From: Rhodanobacter sp. L36
GTDB taxonomy: Bacteria; Pseudomonadota; Gammaproteobacteria; Xanthomonadales; Rhodanobacteraceae
NCBI RefSeq assembly: GCF_009765755.1
Contig: NZ_LMUV01000011.1
Span: forward strand, 104,336 to 168,335
Direction: 5' to 3'
DNA length: 64,000 bases
Part shown: in pieces, positions 1-8,977 of the stretch
How the letters are laid out: each line of letters starts with the position of its first letter
Position numbering within the stretch: the first letter of the stretch is position 1
The notes under the pieces: model-generated
The model's input: the letters and a program-made list of their open reading frames with translations, nothing else
What the model was told of the DNA's origin: nothing
Database searches by the model: none
Translations under genes and position numbers: made by a program

Positions 1-1341
1 CGCGGTTTTCACAGCGTGTGGATGATCGACCCCGGCGTGAAGTTCGATCCCGGTTATGCCATCTACGACAGCGGCACCGCACGCGACGTGTGGGTGAAGG
101 ACGCATACGGCAAGGACTATCACGGCGAGGTGTGGCCCGGGCTTGTGTCCTATCCGGATTTCACCCGGCCTCAGACGCGTCAATGGTGGTCGGCGCTCTA
201 CGCGAACTACATGGCCGAGGGCATCGACGGCGTGTGGAACGACATGAACGAGCCGTCCGTATTCAAGGTGCCAAGCATGTCCATGCCCGACGACAACTGG
301 CACCGCGGCGGCGGTGATCTCGCGCCCGGCCCGCATCTGCAATATCACAACGTGTACGGCATGCTGATGACGCGCGCCACGCGCGACGGCATCCAGGCGG
401 CGAACCCGGACAAGCGTCCGTTCGTGCTGACCCGCGCGAACTTCATCGGCGGCCAGCGATATGCAGCGACGTGGACGGGCGACAACACGTCGACCTGGAC
501 CGACCTCAAGACGTCGATACCGATGTCGATCAACCTGGGCCTTTCCGGACAGCCTTTCAGTGGCGCGGATATCGGCGGATTCAGTGGCGAGACGACCCCG
601 GATCTCTGGGCGAACTGGATCGCCATCGGCGCGTTCTATCCGTTCTCGCGTGCGCACACGACCAAGGCGTCGCAGCAGAAGGAGCCGTGGGCCTTCGGGC
701 CCATGGTCGAAAATACCGCGCGCATCGCGATCGAACGCCGCTATCGTCTGCTGCCTTACCTCTACACGTTGTTCCACCGCGCATCGGTCGATGGGACGCC
801 GGTGATGCAACCGGTGTTCTTTGCCGATCCACGCGATCTGCGTCTACGCAGCGAGCAGGAAGCATTTCTGCTGGGTGGCGATTTGCTGGTAGTTCCGGCG
901 TGGGCGAAAAAGCCTGCGCTGCCGCAAGGTATCTGGCGCACCATTTCCCTCGTCGACCACGATCGCGAGGACGCGCACCAGGCAACGCTCAAATTGCGCG
1001 GTGGCGCGATCGTGCCGCTGGGGCGGGTCGTGCAGAACTCCACCGAGGAGTCGCTCGATCCGTTGACACTGCTGGTCTCGCTCGATTCAAAAGGCCAGGC
1101 GCGCGGCGAGCTTTACGAAGATGCCGGCGACGGCTACGGCTATCGGAAGGGCGACTATCGCCTCACGACTTATGTCGCCGAAAGGAAAAAAGATCAGGTA
1201 GTTCTACGCATCGCTGAAACGCGAGGAAACCGAACGCATCATCAACGCGACATCGTGGTGCAGGTCGTGACCAATGACGGCGTGTATATCGGCAAGGGCG
1301 ACGAGAAACACGTCGTGGTCAATCTGCGTTCATCGCATTGA
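1..1341 (+). CDS. GH31 family alpha-glycosidase, C-terminal part (5' end outside window)
   Basis: The reading frame is already open at base 1 and its first residues (RGFHSVWMIDPGVK) are internal GH31 sequence, so the gene starts upstream of the window. The GH31 nucleophile motif WNDMNEP is present, with the catalytic Asp codon at 241-243. A second conserved Asp lies in the later TWTGDN motif, the usual acid/base position. A beta-sandwich C-terminal region follows. GH31 enzymes remove alpha-linked glucose or xylose from non-reducing ends. With fucosidase, beta-galactosidase and a TonB receptor nearby, alpha-xylosidase acting on xyloglucan oligosaccharides is plausible, but alpha-glucosidase cannot be excluded. 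The stop is 24 bp from the convergent next gene. Confidence 0.9.
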   Translation, partial: RGFHSVWMIDPGVKFDPGYAIYDSGTARDVWVKDAYGKDYHGEVWPGLVSYPDFTRPQTRQWWSALYANYMAEGIDGVWNDMNEPSVFKVPSMSMPDDNWHRGGGDLAPGPHLQYHNVYGMLMTRATRDGIQAANPDKRPFVLTRANFIGGQRYAATWTGDNTSTWTDLKTSIPMSINLGLSGQPFSGADIGGFSGETTPDLWANWIAIGAFYPFSRAHTTKASQQKEPWAFGPMVENTARIAIERRYRLLPYLYTLFHRASVDGTPVMQPVFFADPRDLRLRSEQEAFLLGGDLLVVPAWAKKPALPQGIWRTISLVDHDREDAHQATLKLRGGAIVPLGRVVQNSTEESLDPLTLLVSLDSKGQARGELYEDAGDGYGYRKGDYRLTTYVAERKKDQVVLRIAETRGNRTHHQRDIVVQVVTNDGVYIGKGDEKHVVVNLRSSH

Positions 1342-1365
1342 AGCGAATCGAACGCGTTGGGCGGC

Positions 1366-2121
1366 TCAGGTTTTCTTCTTGAGTCGCGCGACCATCTGCT
1401 GCAAGACGGCCTGCGTTTCCGGATGGAAAAATGTATCGACGAAACTCTCGATCGGCAGTTTTTCCGGATCGGCGTAGGCAGCGGCGAGATCGGCGCGTGC
1501 GATGTCGCGCGTGGCCAGCATGGCTCGCGGAGGCAGCGCAAGGAGTTCGCCCAACCAGTGCAACGCGCGCGTGGTGACCTGATCGACGCCGGTGAGTTCA
1601 TCGACGAAATGGCAGGCAAGCGCTTGCGCGGCATCGATCATGCTGCCCGATACAAGCAAACGTTCGGCGCGATGCGCGCCGACCACGCGACGCAGCGCGA
1701 GCTGGATCACGTCGGGCACGATCAGCCCGACCTGTACTTCGTTCAGCCCGATGCGATATGGACCTTCGGCCATCACCCGGTAATCGCAGAACAGCGCGAG
1801 CACGGCGCCGCCGGCCGGGCTGTGTCCGGTAATCGCGGCTACGAGCGGAATCGGCGCACGCGCCAGCGTCGTGCACAGCGCGAAGAATTCACGCCAGTAC
1901 TCGCGCACACCATCGCGATCGAGAGCGAGCAACGCAGGAACATCCACGCCGGCGGAGAACAGGCCTTGCGCGCCGGACAACACGATGCCGCGCGCGCCAT
2001 CACGCACGGCATCGTCAATGGCGGAACGCAGGCCGCGCAACAGTTCGATATTCAACGCGTTGACCGGCGGGCGCGCCAGCTGGATTTCGCGGATGTTGTC
2101 GTGATCGGTCAGGTTGAGCAT
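1366..2121 (-). CDS. Crotonase-family delta3,delta2-enoyl-CoA isomerase (ECI1-like)
   Basis: A 251-residue crotonase-fold protein. HSPAGGAVLALFCDYRVMA carries the oxyanion-hole glycines, and the following GLNEVQVGL has the single Glu placed as in mitochondrial 3,2-trans-enoyl-CoA isomerase, where that Glu shuttles the proton. Hydratases normally carry two catalytic Glu residues, so an isomerase acting in beta-oxidation of unsaturated fatty acids is the better fit. The protein has no signal peptide and is cytoplasmic. The gene lies 20 bp downstream of the DUF4139 gene on the same strand. Exact substrate preference cannot be read from sequence. Confidence 0.82.
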   Translation of the reverse strand: MLNLTDHDNIREIQLARPPVNALNIELLRGLRSAIDDAVRDGARGIVLSGAQGLFSAGVDVPALLALDRDGVREYWREFFALCTTLARAPIPLVAAITGHSPAGGAVLALFCDYRVMAEGPYRIGLNEVQVGLIVPDVIQLALRRVVGAHRAERLLVSGSMIDAAQALACHFVDELTGVDQVTTRALHWLGELLALPPRAMLATRDIARADLAAAYADPEKLPIESFVDTFFHPETQAVLQQMVARLKKKT

Positions 2122-2141
2122 GTTCGATTTCCCGGTGGAGG

Positions 2142-3611
2142 TCAGGGCTGTGGATGGTCGTTGGCGGCCCAGACGTAGCGCACTGCGTAGTCGAGCGTCA
2201 CCGCACCATGCGCTGGCACGTCGATGCGGAACGCCAGCGTGTCAGGCGTCTGCTCATTCGGCTTGCTGCTGGACGAAATCAGTGTCCATTGTCTCCAGCG
2301 GTTGGGATGCTCGCGCACGGTGATGGTGCGGCTGCCGTCGCCGGCATTGGTCAGGTTGATGCGGAACGACTCGTCCATGCTGCGGCCGGCGTTGTCTACC
2401 TTGAACGCCGTGCGCGAGCGTGTTGCGCGCAGATCGAACGCGGTACCCAGCGTGATCGTCGCATCGCTGCCTTTGGGTGTGTCGTTGATGCGTCCTTCGC
2501 CGATGAATTGCGGCGTGCCGTGGCGATCTGCCGTGAGTACACGCAGGTAACCGGCCGGCAGGCTGTCGAAGGCTTTCAGCTTGAGCGTGCTGACGATAGG
2601 GCCGCCACCGTCCTGGTTGAAATCGTTGCCGGTCATCGGCTGTTCGGACTGGAAGCTGTTGCCGATCTCGAACAACGCAGTGCGTTCGCAATCCATCGCG
2701 CGCGACGCATACAACGGCACTTGGCTGACGCTCCCATCCGGAAGATCAACGGCGGCGGGCAGGGTATAGCTGCGGTAGTCGCCGACGCTGTTCTGTTGCG
2801 GAAGATCATTCGCACTCATCTTGCCGCCAAGGATTCGTCCCATCGCCATCATCGGACGCGGTGCCGATGGCTTGGCCATGTTCGGTTCGCCGGCGATCAG
2901 GGTCAGTTGTATCGCACGCCAATCGCGTCCACTGCGATTGGCAATGCTCGCGCGCGATTCAAATTGCATGCGGCACGTTGCGCCTGTTTGCAGCGTCGCG
3001 ACATAAGCCGCGCGCCAGCCCAGGCCGGAAGTCGGATAGCTGAGCACCGCGCTGGCCTGACCGCCGCGTGTGGCGTCCACTTGCAGACTGAGGCTGGAGC
3101 CGGTCGGAAATTCGCCATCGCTTGTCTGTACGGCTGCGAAGTCGCGCACCAGCGTGGTGTGGCCTGCCGCATCGCGTACGAGGAGGCCGTCACCTGCACG
3201 CAGCAAGGTGCCGTTCGCCAGCGACTGGCCGCCACTGCCGAGCACGTTGACGCTGCGGCCGGTGAGTCCGGTCAAGGCGGCGTTCTGTCCTTGCGCCAAC
3301 AGAAGTCGTTGCGAAAGCACGCTGGCATCATTGCCGGGAAAACTCAACGCAAGCGCTTCGGGATCGAGGAATGCGGGCAAGTCGCCGATCACGACGGCAT
3401 GGCGACCGGCTGCGAGAACAAGCGAACGCTGCTCGCGCACGACGGCATAGCCATCGCTGACGTTGCCATCGCTGCTGCTCGCATACATCGCGGCATTGTC
3501 GCTGCGATACAGCGTGAGTTCGGCCTGGTCAGCGGCTTGCAATGTTGTTGCGGCACCGAGTGTGATGCCGCAGACAGCGAGAGCAAGGGCGGTGCGACGT
3601 GACGTCGTCAT
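2142..3611 (-). CDS. Secreted DUF4139-domain protein
   Basis: A 489-residue protein with an N-terminal signal peptide (positive MTTSRR, a hydrophobic Ala/Leu core, then LQAADQ at the likely cleavage site). The rest resembles the DUF4139 mucoidy-inhibitor-like family: beta-rich, with GLGWRAAYVATL near residue 200 and IANRSGRDW shortly after, and a C-terminal beta-sandwich with VREHPNRWRQW. It should be periplasmic or cell-surface. Function of the family is unknown. A GGAG ribosome-binding site precedes the ATG at 3611. It may be co-transcribed with the isomerase downstream. Confidence 0.8.
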   Translation of the reverse strand: MTTSRRTALALAVCGITLGAATTLQAADQAELTLYRSDNAAMYASSSDGNVSDGYAVVREQRSLVLAAGRHAVVIGDLPAFLDPEALALSFPGNDASVLSQRLLLAQGQNAALTGLTGRSVNVLGSGGQSLANGTLLRAGDGLLVRDAAGHTTLVRDFAAVQTSDGEFPTGSSLSLQVDATRGGQASAVLSYPTSGLGWRAAYVATLQTGATCRMQFESRASIANRSGRDWRAIQLTLIAGEPNMAKPSAPRPMMAMGRILGGKMSANDLPQQNSVGDYRSYTLPAAVDLPDGSVSQVPLYASRAMDCERTALFEIGNSFQSEQPMTGNDFNQDGGGPIVSTLKLKAFDSLPAGYLRVLTADRHGTPQFIGEGRINDTPKGSDATITLGTAFDLRATRSRTAFKVDNAGRSMDESFRINLTNAGDGSRTITVREHPNRWRQWTLISSSSKPNEQTPDTLAFRIDVPAHGAVTLDYAVRYVWAANDHPQP

Positions 3612-3682
3612 CGGGCGAACTCCATCGGCAGGAACGGACCACCATCATAGCGATGCGAAAGATTTGCCGTGTGCCGATTGCG

Positions 3683-5053
3683 TCAATGCACGGCTGTCTT
3701 CACATCGAATATCTGCAACTCGCGGATGCGCGCCGTACCCACGCTGGAGAGAATATGCAGGCGCACGCGCTGTGCCGTCACGGCAGTAAACACATCGATC
3801 TTCATGTGGCCGATCGCTTCGGCATGCGCCACGGTTTTCCAATGGTCGCCGTTCCATATCTCGATGGCGTATTTGCGTATCTGCTGGCCTGCATCGAGCC
3901 ATTCCATGCTGAGTACGCGATCGAAATGCCTGGGCTGATCGAAGTCGAGTTCAAGCACTGCGCTGTGTGAGTTCTCGGGTGCGGACCAGAAAGTATCGCG
4001 ATCGCCATCGAGCGCGAGCTTGGTATTCGCGTCGGTAGCGGAGTGTTCAAGTGCAAGGTTGTGTGGCGTGCCGTAACGCGCCTGCAAGGCATCTCCGAAT
4101 GCCTTGAGTCGGGCGACGTCGGCTTGCGGCAGCAGGCCGTGTCGATCAGGTGCGATGCCAAGCATCAACTGTCCGCCGAGGCCGACGCTGTGCTCCCAGA
4201 TGTCGATCAGTTCGTTCACGCTTTTCAGCGTGCTTTCGTCGTGCGGGTGCCAGAACCAGTGCAGCTTGTGCAGCGGTGTATCCACCTCGACCGGCCGCCA
4301 GCGCAGATAACCGTTGCGGTCGATCACGTTCCAGTTTTCGCCCTTGATGTGGCCGTCTTCCTGGCCCACCCAGCGAAGGTCGGCGTGCTCTAGCAGACCA
4401 ACGTCCGCGAACACCATCGCGTTCGATTGGTAGGTGCGCAGCTCTTCGAGATATTTTCCGAAGTTGTAAATGTGTCCGGCACTGCCGGCGCCATCGAGCC
4501 ACCATTCGACCAGCGGACCGTAGCCGGTCACCAACTCGTCCATCTGCGCCATGTAATAGGTGTCGTAGGCAGTGGTATCGGCGTAGCGCGGCTCGTGGCG
4601 ATCCCACGGCGAAAGATAGATGCCGAACTCCATACCCTGTTTCCGCGCGGCATCCGACACCAGTTTCACGAGGTCACCTTTGCCGCCGAGCCATGGGCTG
4701 CTCTTCACCGAATAGTTGCTCTGCTCGGTCGGCCACAACGCGAAACCATCATGGTGCTTCGCCACCAGCACCATGTATCGCGCACCCGCAGCGCGACTCG
4801 CGCTCACCCACTGATCGGGATTTACCTGGTCGGGATCGAAGACTTTCGGATCCGCCTTGCCGTCGCCCCATTCGCGATCGAGAAAAGTATTCGTGCCGAA
4901 ATGCACGATGACGCCGAATTCCAGATCCTGCCAATGCGACTGCTGTGGCGACGGTTGTACGTCTGCGACGCTTTCGCTTTGTGCCAGCGGGCTCATGAGA
5001 ACGGCGAGGCTGAAGCCCATCACGCGGATGCTGTTTCGAAATGTTCGGCTCAT
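3683..5053 (-). CDS. GH29 alpha-L-fucosidase, secreted
   Basis: The ATG at 5053 is preferred over an in-frame ATG at 5104: it has an AGAGGA site about 6 bases upstream and begins a good signal peptide (MSRTFRNSIRVMGF, then a core ending at LAQSES). The 456-residue product has GH29 hallmarks in order: FGVIVHFGTNTF, AKHHDGFALWPT, and VEWWLDGAG, whose Asp is the expected nucleophile. The last roughly 130 residues look like an F5/8 type C (CBM32-like) carbohydrate-binding domain. It releases terminal alpha-L-fucose in the periplasm or outside. It is divergent from the TonB-dependent receptor, sharing a 381-bp control region. Confidence 0.92.
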   Translation of the reverse strand: MSRTFRNSIRVMGFSLAVLMSPLAQSESVADVQPSPQQSHWQDLEFGVIVHFGTNTFLDREWGDGKADPKVFDPDQVNPDQWVSASRAAGARYMVLVAKHHDGFALWPTEQSNYSVKSSPWLGGKGDLVKLVSDAARKQGMEFGIYLSPWDRHEPRYADTTAYDTYYMAQMDELVTGYGPLVEWWLDGAGSAGHIYNFGKYLEELRTYQSNAMVFADVGLLEHADLRWVGQEDGHIKGENWNVIDRNGYLRWRPVEVDTPLHKLHWFWHPHDESTLKSVNELIDIWEHSVGLGGQLMLGIAPDRHGLLPQADVARLKAFGDALQARYGTPHNLALEHSATDANTKLALDGDRDTFWSAPENSHSAVLELDFDQPRHFDRVLSMEWLDAGQQIRKYAIEIWNGDHWKTVAHAEAIGHMKIDVFTAVTAQRVRLHILSSVGTARIRELQIFDVKTAVH

Positions 5054-5170
5054 TTCAAATCCTCTGTTCACCGCGTGGAAGTATGGAAGTTTGAACACCA
5101 GCATCGCCTCGTTCTTGCGCTTTGAAGAGCGTCCGAAAACGGATGATTGGAGCGAGGTGCAATTCTTTGT

Positions 5171-5311
5171 TTGGCACCAAAAAGTTCATTGGCCTGCCAA
5201 CCCGCTAGCCGTTTCCCGCGCCTTGCGCCTCGCCAACCCCTTGGCAGGCCTCATGCTGCAACGCAATGTTGCTTAAGACAAAGCTCCGGCATTACCGTAT
5301 AGATCGATCTA
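5171..5311. promoter_or_regulatory. Divergent control region of fucosidase and TonB receptor, with several palindromes
   Basis: The 381-bp gap 5054-5434 holds several symmetric elements: TTGGCACCAA at 5171-5180; GGCCTGCCAA at 5191-5200 with its exact inverted copy TTGGCAGGCC at 5241-5250; GCAAC-n5-GTTGC at 5258-5272; and the perfect 12-bp palindrome TAGATCGATCTA at 5300-5311. Dyad sites between a glycosidase and its receptor are what LacI- or GntR-type sugar repressors use. Which regulator binds, if any, is inference. No promoter hexamers were assigned with confidence. Confidence 0.45.
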
Positions 5312-5434
5312 ATACGACATCTTAACTCCTCTTCCGACGGACATTTCTCTGTTCGGACATGTGAGATGGGGCGTCGTCATGGATCAACTTGGACGGGGGC
5401 CCAAGTCATCACATTACTCACTGGGGAGAGAGTC

Positions 5435-8362
5435 ATGAATCACACGTTCTTGCGCCGCACGTTGCTGGCCAGCTCGCTGGCGCTAACGCTATTTGCACCA
5501 TCCGTTTTTGCGCAGGCGGCCGCGACATCCGGCGGACCGCAGGACACAACACCGACGAATGCGCCGTCCGCGTCGCCGGACAACTCGAAGAAGGCAACGA
5601 CGCTGGAAAAGGTTGTCGTTACCGGCTCGCTCATCCCACGTGTGGAAGTCGAAGGGCCCGCGCCCGTCGTTACCATTACAGGTGCGCAAATCAAGCAGGA
5701 AGGTTTCACCACGGTATACGAGTTGATGAACTCGATCACGCAAACCGGTGTTGCCGAGACTGCACCCACGTGGGGTAGCAGTTCGGTGAATGCGCGACAG
5801 CTCAATCTGCGCAATCTTGGTTCGGGTCGCAGCCTGTTGCTGGTCGATGGCCATAGGGTCAGCGACTATCCGCAAGCGAAAGGCGCCAGCACCAATTTCC
5901 AGAACTACAACAACATTCCGACGGGCATGATCGACCGCATCGAAATCCTCGCGACGGGCGCGTCATCGCTCTACGGCTCGGATGCCATCGCAGGCGTGGT
6001 CAATATCATTCTGAAAAAGGAATATCAGGGCGACGACGTGCAGATGACGCTCGGCGGCGCGACGCGCGGCGGACGTGACTACGGCGATTTTAATCTCGTC
6101 GGCGGCAAGTCCGGTGACAACTGGCACATCGTCTACAACCTTGAGCGTTCGCATCGCAGTGGTTTGTTCGGACGCGATCGTCCATACACGGACTCCGAGG
6201 ACGACGCGGGTTACGGTGCGTTCGATCAGAACGCCAGACTGTTCGGCTGGAACACTTACGATGGCTTGGCGCTCAACAACGCAGACGGCAATTTCATTGC
6301 GCCACCGGCTGGCGCTTGCGGCCAGTTCGGCGACAACTTCACGCAGCGCGAATCCAAGACGGTCAGCACGACGGGGCATACCGTCAACACGAATGACGTC
6401 ACGGATCACGGCCCGTATTGCACACAGAAATATTTTTCCAACTGGGTACTGACGCCAGGCAGTGACAGCAAGGACGCCTTCATTTCAGGCGAATACGATT
6501 TCAGCAACAACATTCAGGCCTACGGCTCCATCGGACTATGGGACACGCTGGGTACGTCCAACACCGAGCTGCCATTTCTGTATCCGATGGGCGGCTTGCC
6601 GAATGGTTTTTACGATCAGACCAGCGGACAGACGATCACCAACTATTTTCGTCAGTTGACGCCGCAGGAACTCGGCAGCTATGGCAATACGCATGACAAG
6701 GAGCAGAACTGGGATCTTCGCACCGGTTTGCGCGGCACCTTCCTGGATAACCGCTTCAACTGGGACCTGATGGTCGGCAGCAACAAGTACATCGTGCATG
6801 AGCGTTATACCGGCCTCAACGAACAGGGCATGTTCGATTTCTTCTTTGGCCCGCAACTCGGCACTACGACGGTCGGTGGCAACACGTTGCCGGTTTACGC
6901 GCTCAATTCGGGCAATTTCTGGAATCCAATCACACCAGCGCAGTACCACACGTTTGGCGTGGTAGGCGAGAACAGTGCTGCGAGCTGGATGGATCAAGCC
7001 ACGTTGAACGTCAATACCGACGAGCTGTTCAAGACTTGGGCAGGCCCGGTCGGCTTTGCTGCCGTGCTGGAAGCGGTGCACCAGGGCTTCAAGTTGTCGC
7101 CTGATCCCCGCGGCAACACCACCAGTTTCGGTGATCCCTTCCAGGATTACATCACCGGTGGCGGCACGCGTAATCGCGTGTCGCTCGGATCGGAACTGCG
7201 CATTCCCTTGCTGTCCAACCTCACGTGGACGCTATCCGGCCGACTCGACAAATATCGCGATGCCAGCGCCGCGGACGTGGCCCGTACGTGGGGCAGTTCG
7301 CTGGAATATCGTCCCTACGATGGCTTGTTGCTGCGCGGCACATACGGCACCAACTTCCACGCGCCGGACATGCAGTACATCTACAAGAACCCATCGGTGT
7401 CGCAGGTCGGCATCTATTCCGACTACTACAACTGCATCCAGACCGGCGACAAGATCTGTCAGGCCACTCAGCACAGCACGTATTTCAGCTCATATCTGGC
7501 CGGCGGCCCGACGCTGAACAACGAAACCGGTAAATCATGGACCTACGGTTTTGCGTGGCAGGTGCCGGGCGTGGATGGTTTGTCGCTGTCCGCCGACTAC
7601 TGGCGCATCGGCATCAACAACGGCATCCAGAACGTCGATCAATCGACCGTGTTGAAGGATGAAGCGGGTTGTCGTACCGGTCACAGCTTCGACTCGGATG
7701 GCAACTACGTCGATGACTATATTGCTCATTCGCCGGGATCGGCTTACTGCCAGAGCGTCGTTGGAGACGTAAAGCGCGACGCGAATGGAAATATCACGGC
7801 GGTGTACAGCGGACCGATCAACGAATCTCTGCTCATCGTGACCGGCATCGATGCCAACCTGGCCTATGGGCTACATACCGCCAACTGGGGCAACTTCAAC
7901 CTCAGCATCGACTACACCGACAACCTGACCTACAAGGAGCGGACGCTGGCCTCGGATCCTCTGTTGAACACTCGCTACCAGCACGCGGCAAGCAAGGTTC
8001 GCGGAACGGTCAACTGGCGCGGTGGAAAATGGGACGTGACCCTGTACGGCGACCGCACCGGGCAGGTTCGTGCGCCCAACTTCAACGGCTGCAACCGGTT
8101 GCCCAATGGCATACAGCCGGACAAGGGTGATCCGGATTGCGTGGTCTATCTCGGCCACACACCGGCGTGGATCACATGGAGCACCAACATCGGCTATCGC
8201 TTCGATGACCGCACCAAGGTCAGCCTGGGGGTTACCAACATCTTCAACAACATCGGCCAGATTCCTTACTACGCCGGCGGGTTCGAGTTCATCTCCACCT
8301 TGAACAACGCCAATTACGTGGGTCGGGAAATCCAGGTCACGCTGGACTACAAGCTCGACTGA
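5435..8362 (+). CDS. TonB-dependent outer-membrane receptor, probably for oligosaccharides
   Basis: A longer in-frame ATG exists at 5366, but the ATG at 5435 follows GGGGAGAG and starts a clear signal peptide (MNHTFLRRTLLASS, ending SVFAQAAA), giving 975 residues. A TonB box-like LEKVVVTGS is followed by a plug domain (NLRNLGSGRSLLLVDGHRV; YGSDAIAGVVNIILKK) and then a 22-strand-type barrel ending VTLDYKLD. Receptors of this architecture in Xanthomonadales commonly import plant-derived oligosaccharides. Placement beside GH29 and near GH31 supports a sugar substrate, but the ligand cannot be named from sequence. A rho-independent terminator follows. Confidence 0.93.
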   Translation: MNHTFLRRTLLASSLALTLFAPSVFAQAAATSGGPQDTTPTNAPSASPDNSKKATTLEKVVVTGSLIPRVEVEGPAPVVTITGAQIKQEGFTTVYELMNSITQTGVAETAPTWGSSSVNARQLNLRNLGSGRSLLLVDGHRVSDYPQAKGASTNFQNYNNIPTGMIDRIEILATGASSLYGSDAIAGVVNIILKKEYQGDDVQMTLGGATRGGRDYGDFNLVGGKSGDNWHIVYNLERSHRSGLFGRDRPYTDSEDDAGYGAFDQNARLFGWNTYDGLALNNADGNFIAPPAGACGQFGDNFTQRESKTVSTTGHTVNTNDVTDHGPYCTQKYFSNWVLTPGSDSKDAFISGEYDFSNNIQAYGSIGLWDTLGTSNTELPFLYPMGGLPNGFYDQTSGQTITNYFRQLTPQELGSYGNTHDKEQNWDLRTGLRGTFLDNRFNWDLMVGSNKYIVHERYTGLNEQGMFDFFFGPQLGTTTVGGNTLPVYALNSGNFWNPITPAQYHTFGVVGENSAASWMDQATLNVNTDELFKTWAGPVGFAAVLEAVHQGFKLSPDPRGNTTSFGDPFQDYITGGGTRNRVSLGSELRIPLLSNLTWTLSGRLDKYRDASAADVARTWGSSLEYRPYDGLLLRGTYGTNFHAPDMQYIYKNPSVSQVGIYSDYYNCIQTGDKICQATQHSTYFSSYLAGGPTLNNETGKSWTYGFAWQVPGVDGLSLSADYWRIGINNGIQNVDQSTVLKDEAGCRTGHSFDSDGNYVDDYIAHSPGSAYCQSVVGDVKRDANGNITAVYSGPINESLLIVTGIDANLAYGLHTANWGNFNLSIDYTDNLTYKERTLASDPLLNTRYQHAASKVRGTVNWRGGKWDVTLYGDRTGQVRAPNFNGCNRLPNGIQPDKGDPDCVVYLGHTPAWITWSTNIGYRFDDRTKVSLGVTNIFNNIGQIPYYAGGFEFISTLNNANYVGREIQVTLDYKLD

Positions 8363-8386
8363 TCTGCGGATCAGCGTCTGTGGATC

Positions 8387-8416
8387 GGGGCCGGCCCTCA
8401 CCGGCCCCGTTTTTTT
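8387..8416 (+). terminator. Rho-independent terminator of the TonB receptor gene
   Basis: GGGGCCGG and CCGGCCCC form a perfect 8-bp stem around CCCTCA and are followed by a run of seven T. It starts 24 bp after the receptor stop codon. Confidence 0.92.
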
Positions 8417-8473
8417 GGATCGCGCAAAGAGGTGTTGTAGCTGCTCGTGTGCTGCGTGGGTCGTTCTATTCAA

Positions 8474-8977
8474 CTATGTGATTGCGGAATGGCTCGCGGC
8501 TTCACGAATGGCTGCGGGCAAAGGCACCGGCTTTCCTGTCGCTGGATTCATCCAAACCATCACCACGTGCCCGTCGCTGTAGAGGCAACTTGCATCGGAT
8601 GCATCCACGATGCGATGCGCGACGGTCATCGAGCTGCTGCCCAGACGTTCGCAGCGCAACTCGACATGCAGCGAAGCGGGCCACGCGATCGGCTGGCGAT
8701 AATTGATCTGGCTGGCGGCAAGCACGGGCATCGAATTTTCGTCGAACCACGGGCCAGGCACATGACTCAGCCACTGCAGACGCGACTCTTCCAGGTAGGT
8801 CAGGAAGTTGGAATTGTTGACGTGGTTGAACGCGTCGAGATCGCGCCAGCGCACGCTCAGTGAGGCAACAAAGAGTGGTTTGGCGATGGTGTCGATCACG
8901 GCATCCGCGATCGACACACGCTGTTCGAGCAACGCCCCGTCGGCAGCACTCGCTGTGCCGTGCTTCTTTGCAGTCAC
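8474..8977 (-). CDS. Hot-dog fold acyl-CoA thioesterase (4HBT/YbgC type)
   Basis: A 167-residue protein with [20 protein letters not shown], the 4HBT-family motif in which the first Asp of the DLDxxxHVNN segment is catalytic. An N-terminal extension of about 35 residues precedes the fold. It should hydrolyse acyl-CoA thioesters in the cytoplasm; chain preference is unknown. Its ATG overlaps the uvrA stop by four bases (8974-8977), so the two are translationally coupled although functionally unrelated. Confidence 0.85.
   Translation of the reverse strand: MTAKKHGTASAADGALLEQRVSIADAVIDTIAKPLFVASLSVRWRDLDAFNHVNNSNFLTYLEESRLQWLSHVPGPWFDENSMPVLAASQINYRQPIAWPASLHVELRCERLGSSSMTVAHRIVDASDASCLYSDGHVVMVWMNPATGKPVPLPAAIREAASHSAIT

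Noticed and set aside
2154..3602. A 482-codon plus-strand frame opposite the DUF4139 gene
   Set aside because: It lacks a ribosome-binding site and any motif; the minus-strand gene has a signal peptide and family similarity.
5310..5318. TAATACGAC, resembling the start of a T7 RNA polymerase promoter
   Set aside because: Only the first nine bases match and the sequence then diverges. No phage genes are nearby, so it is a chance match.
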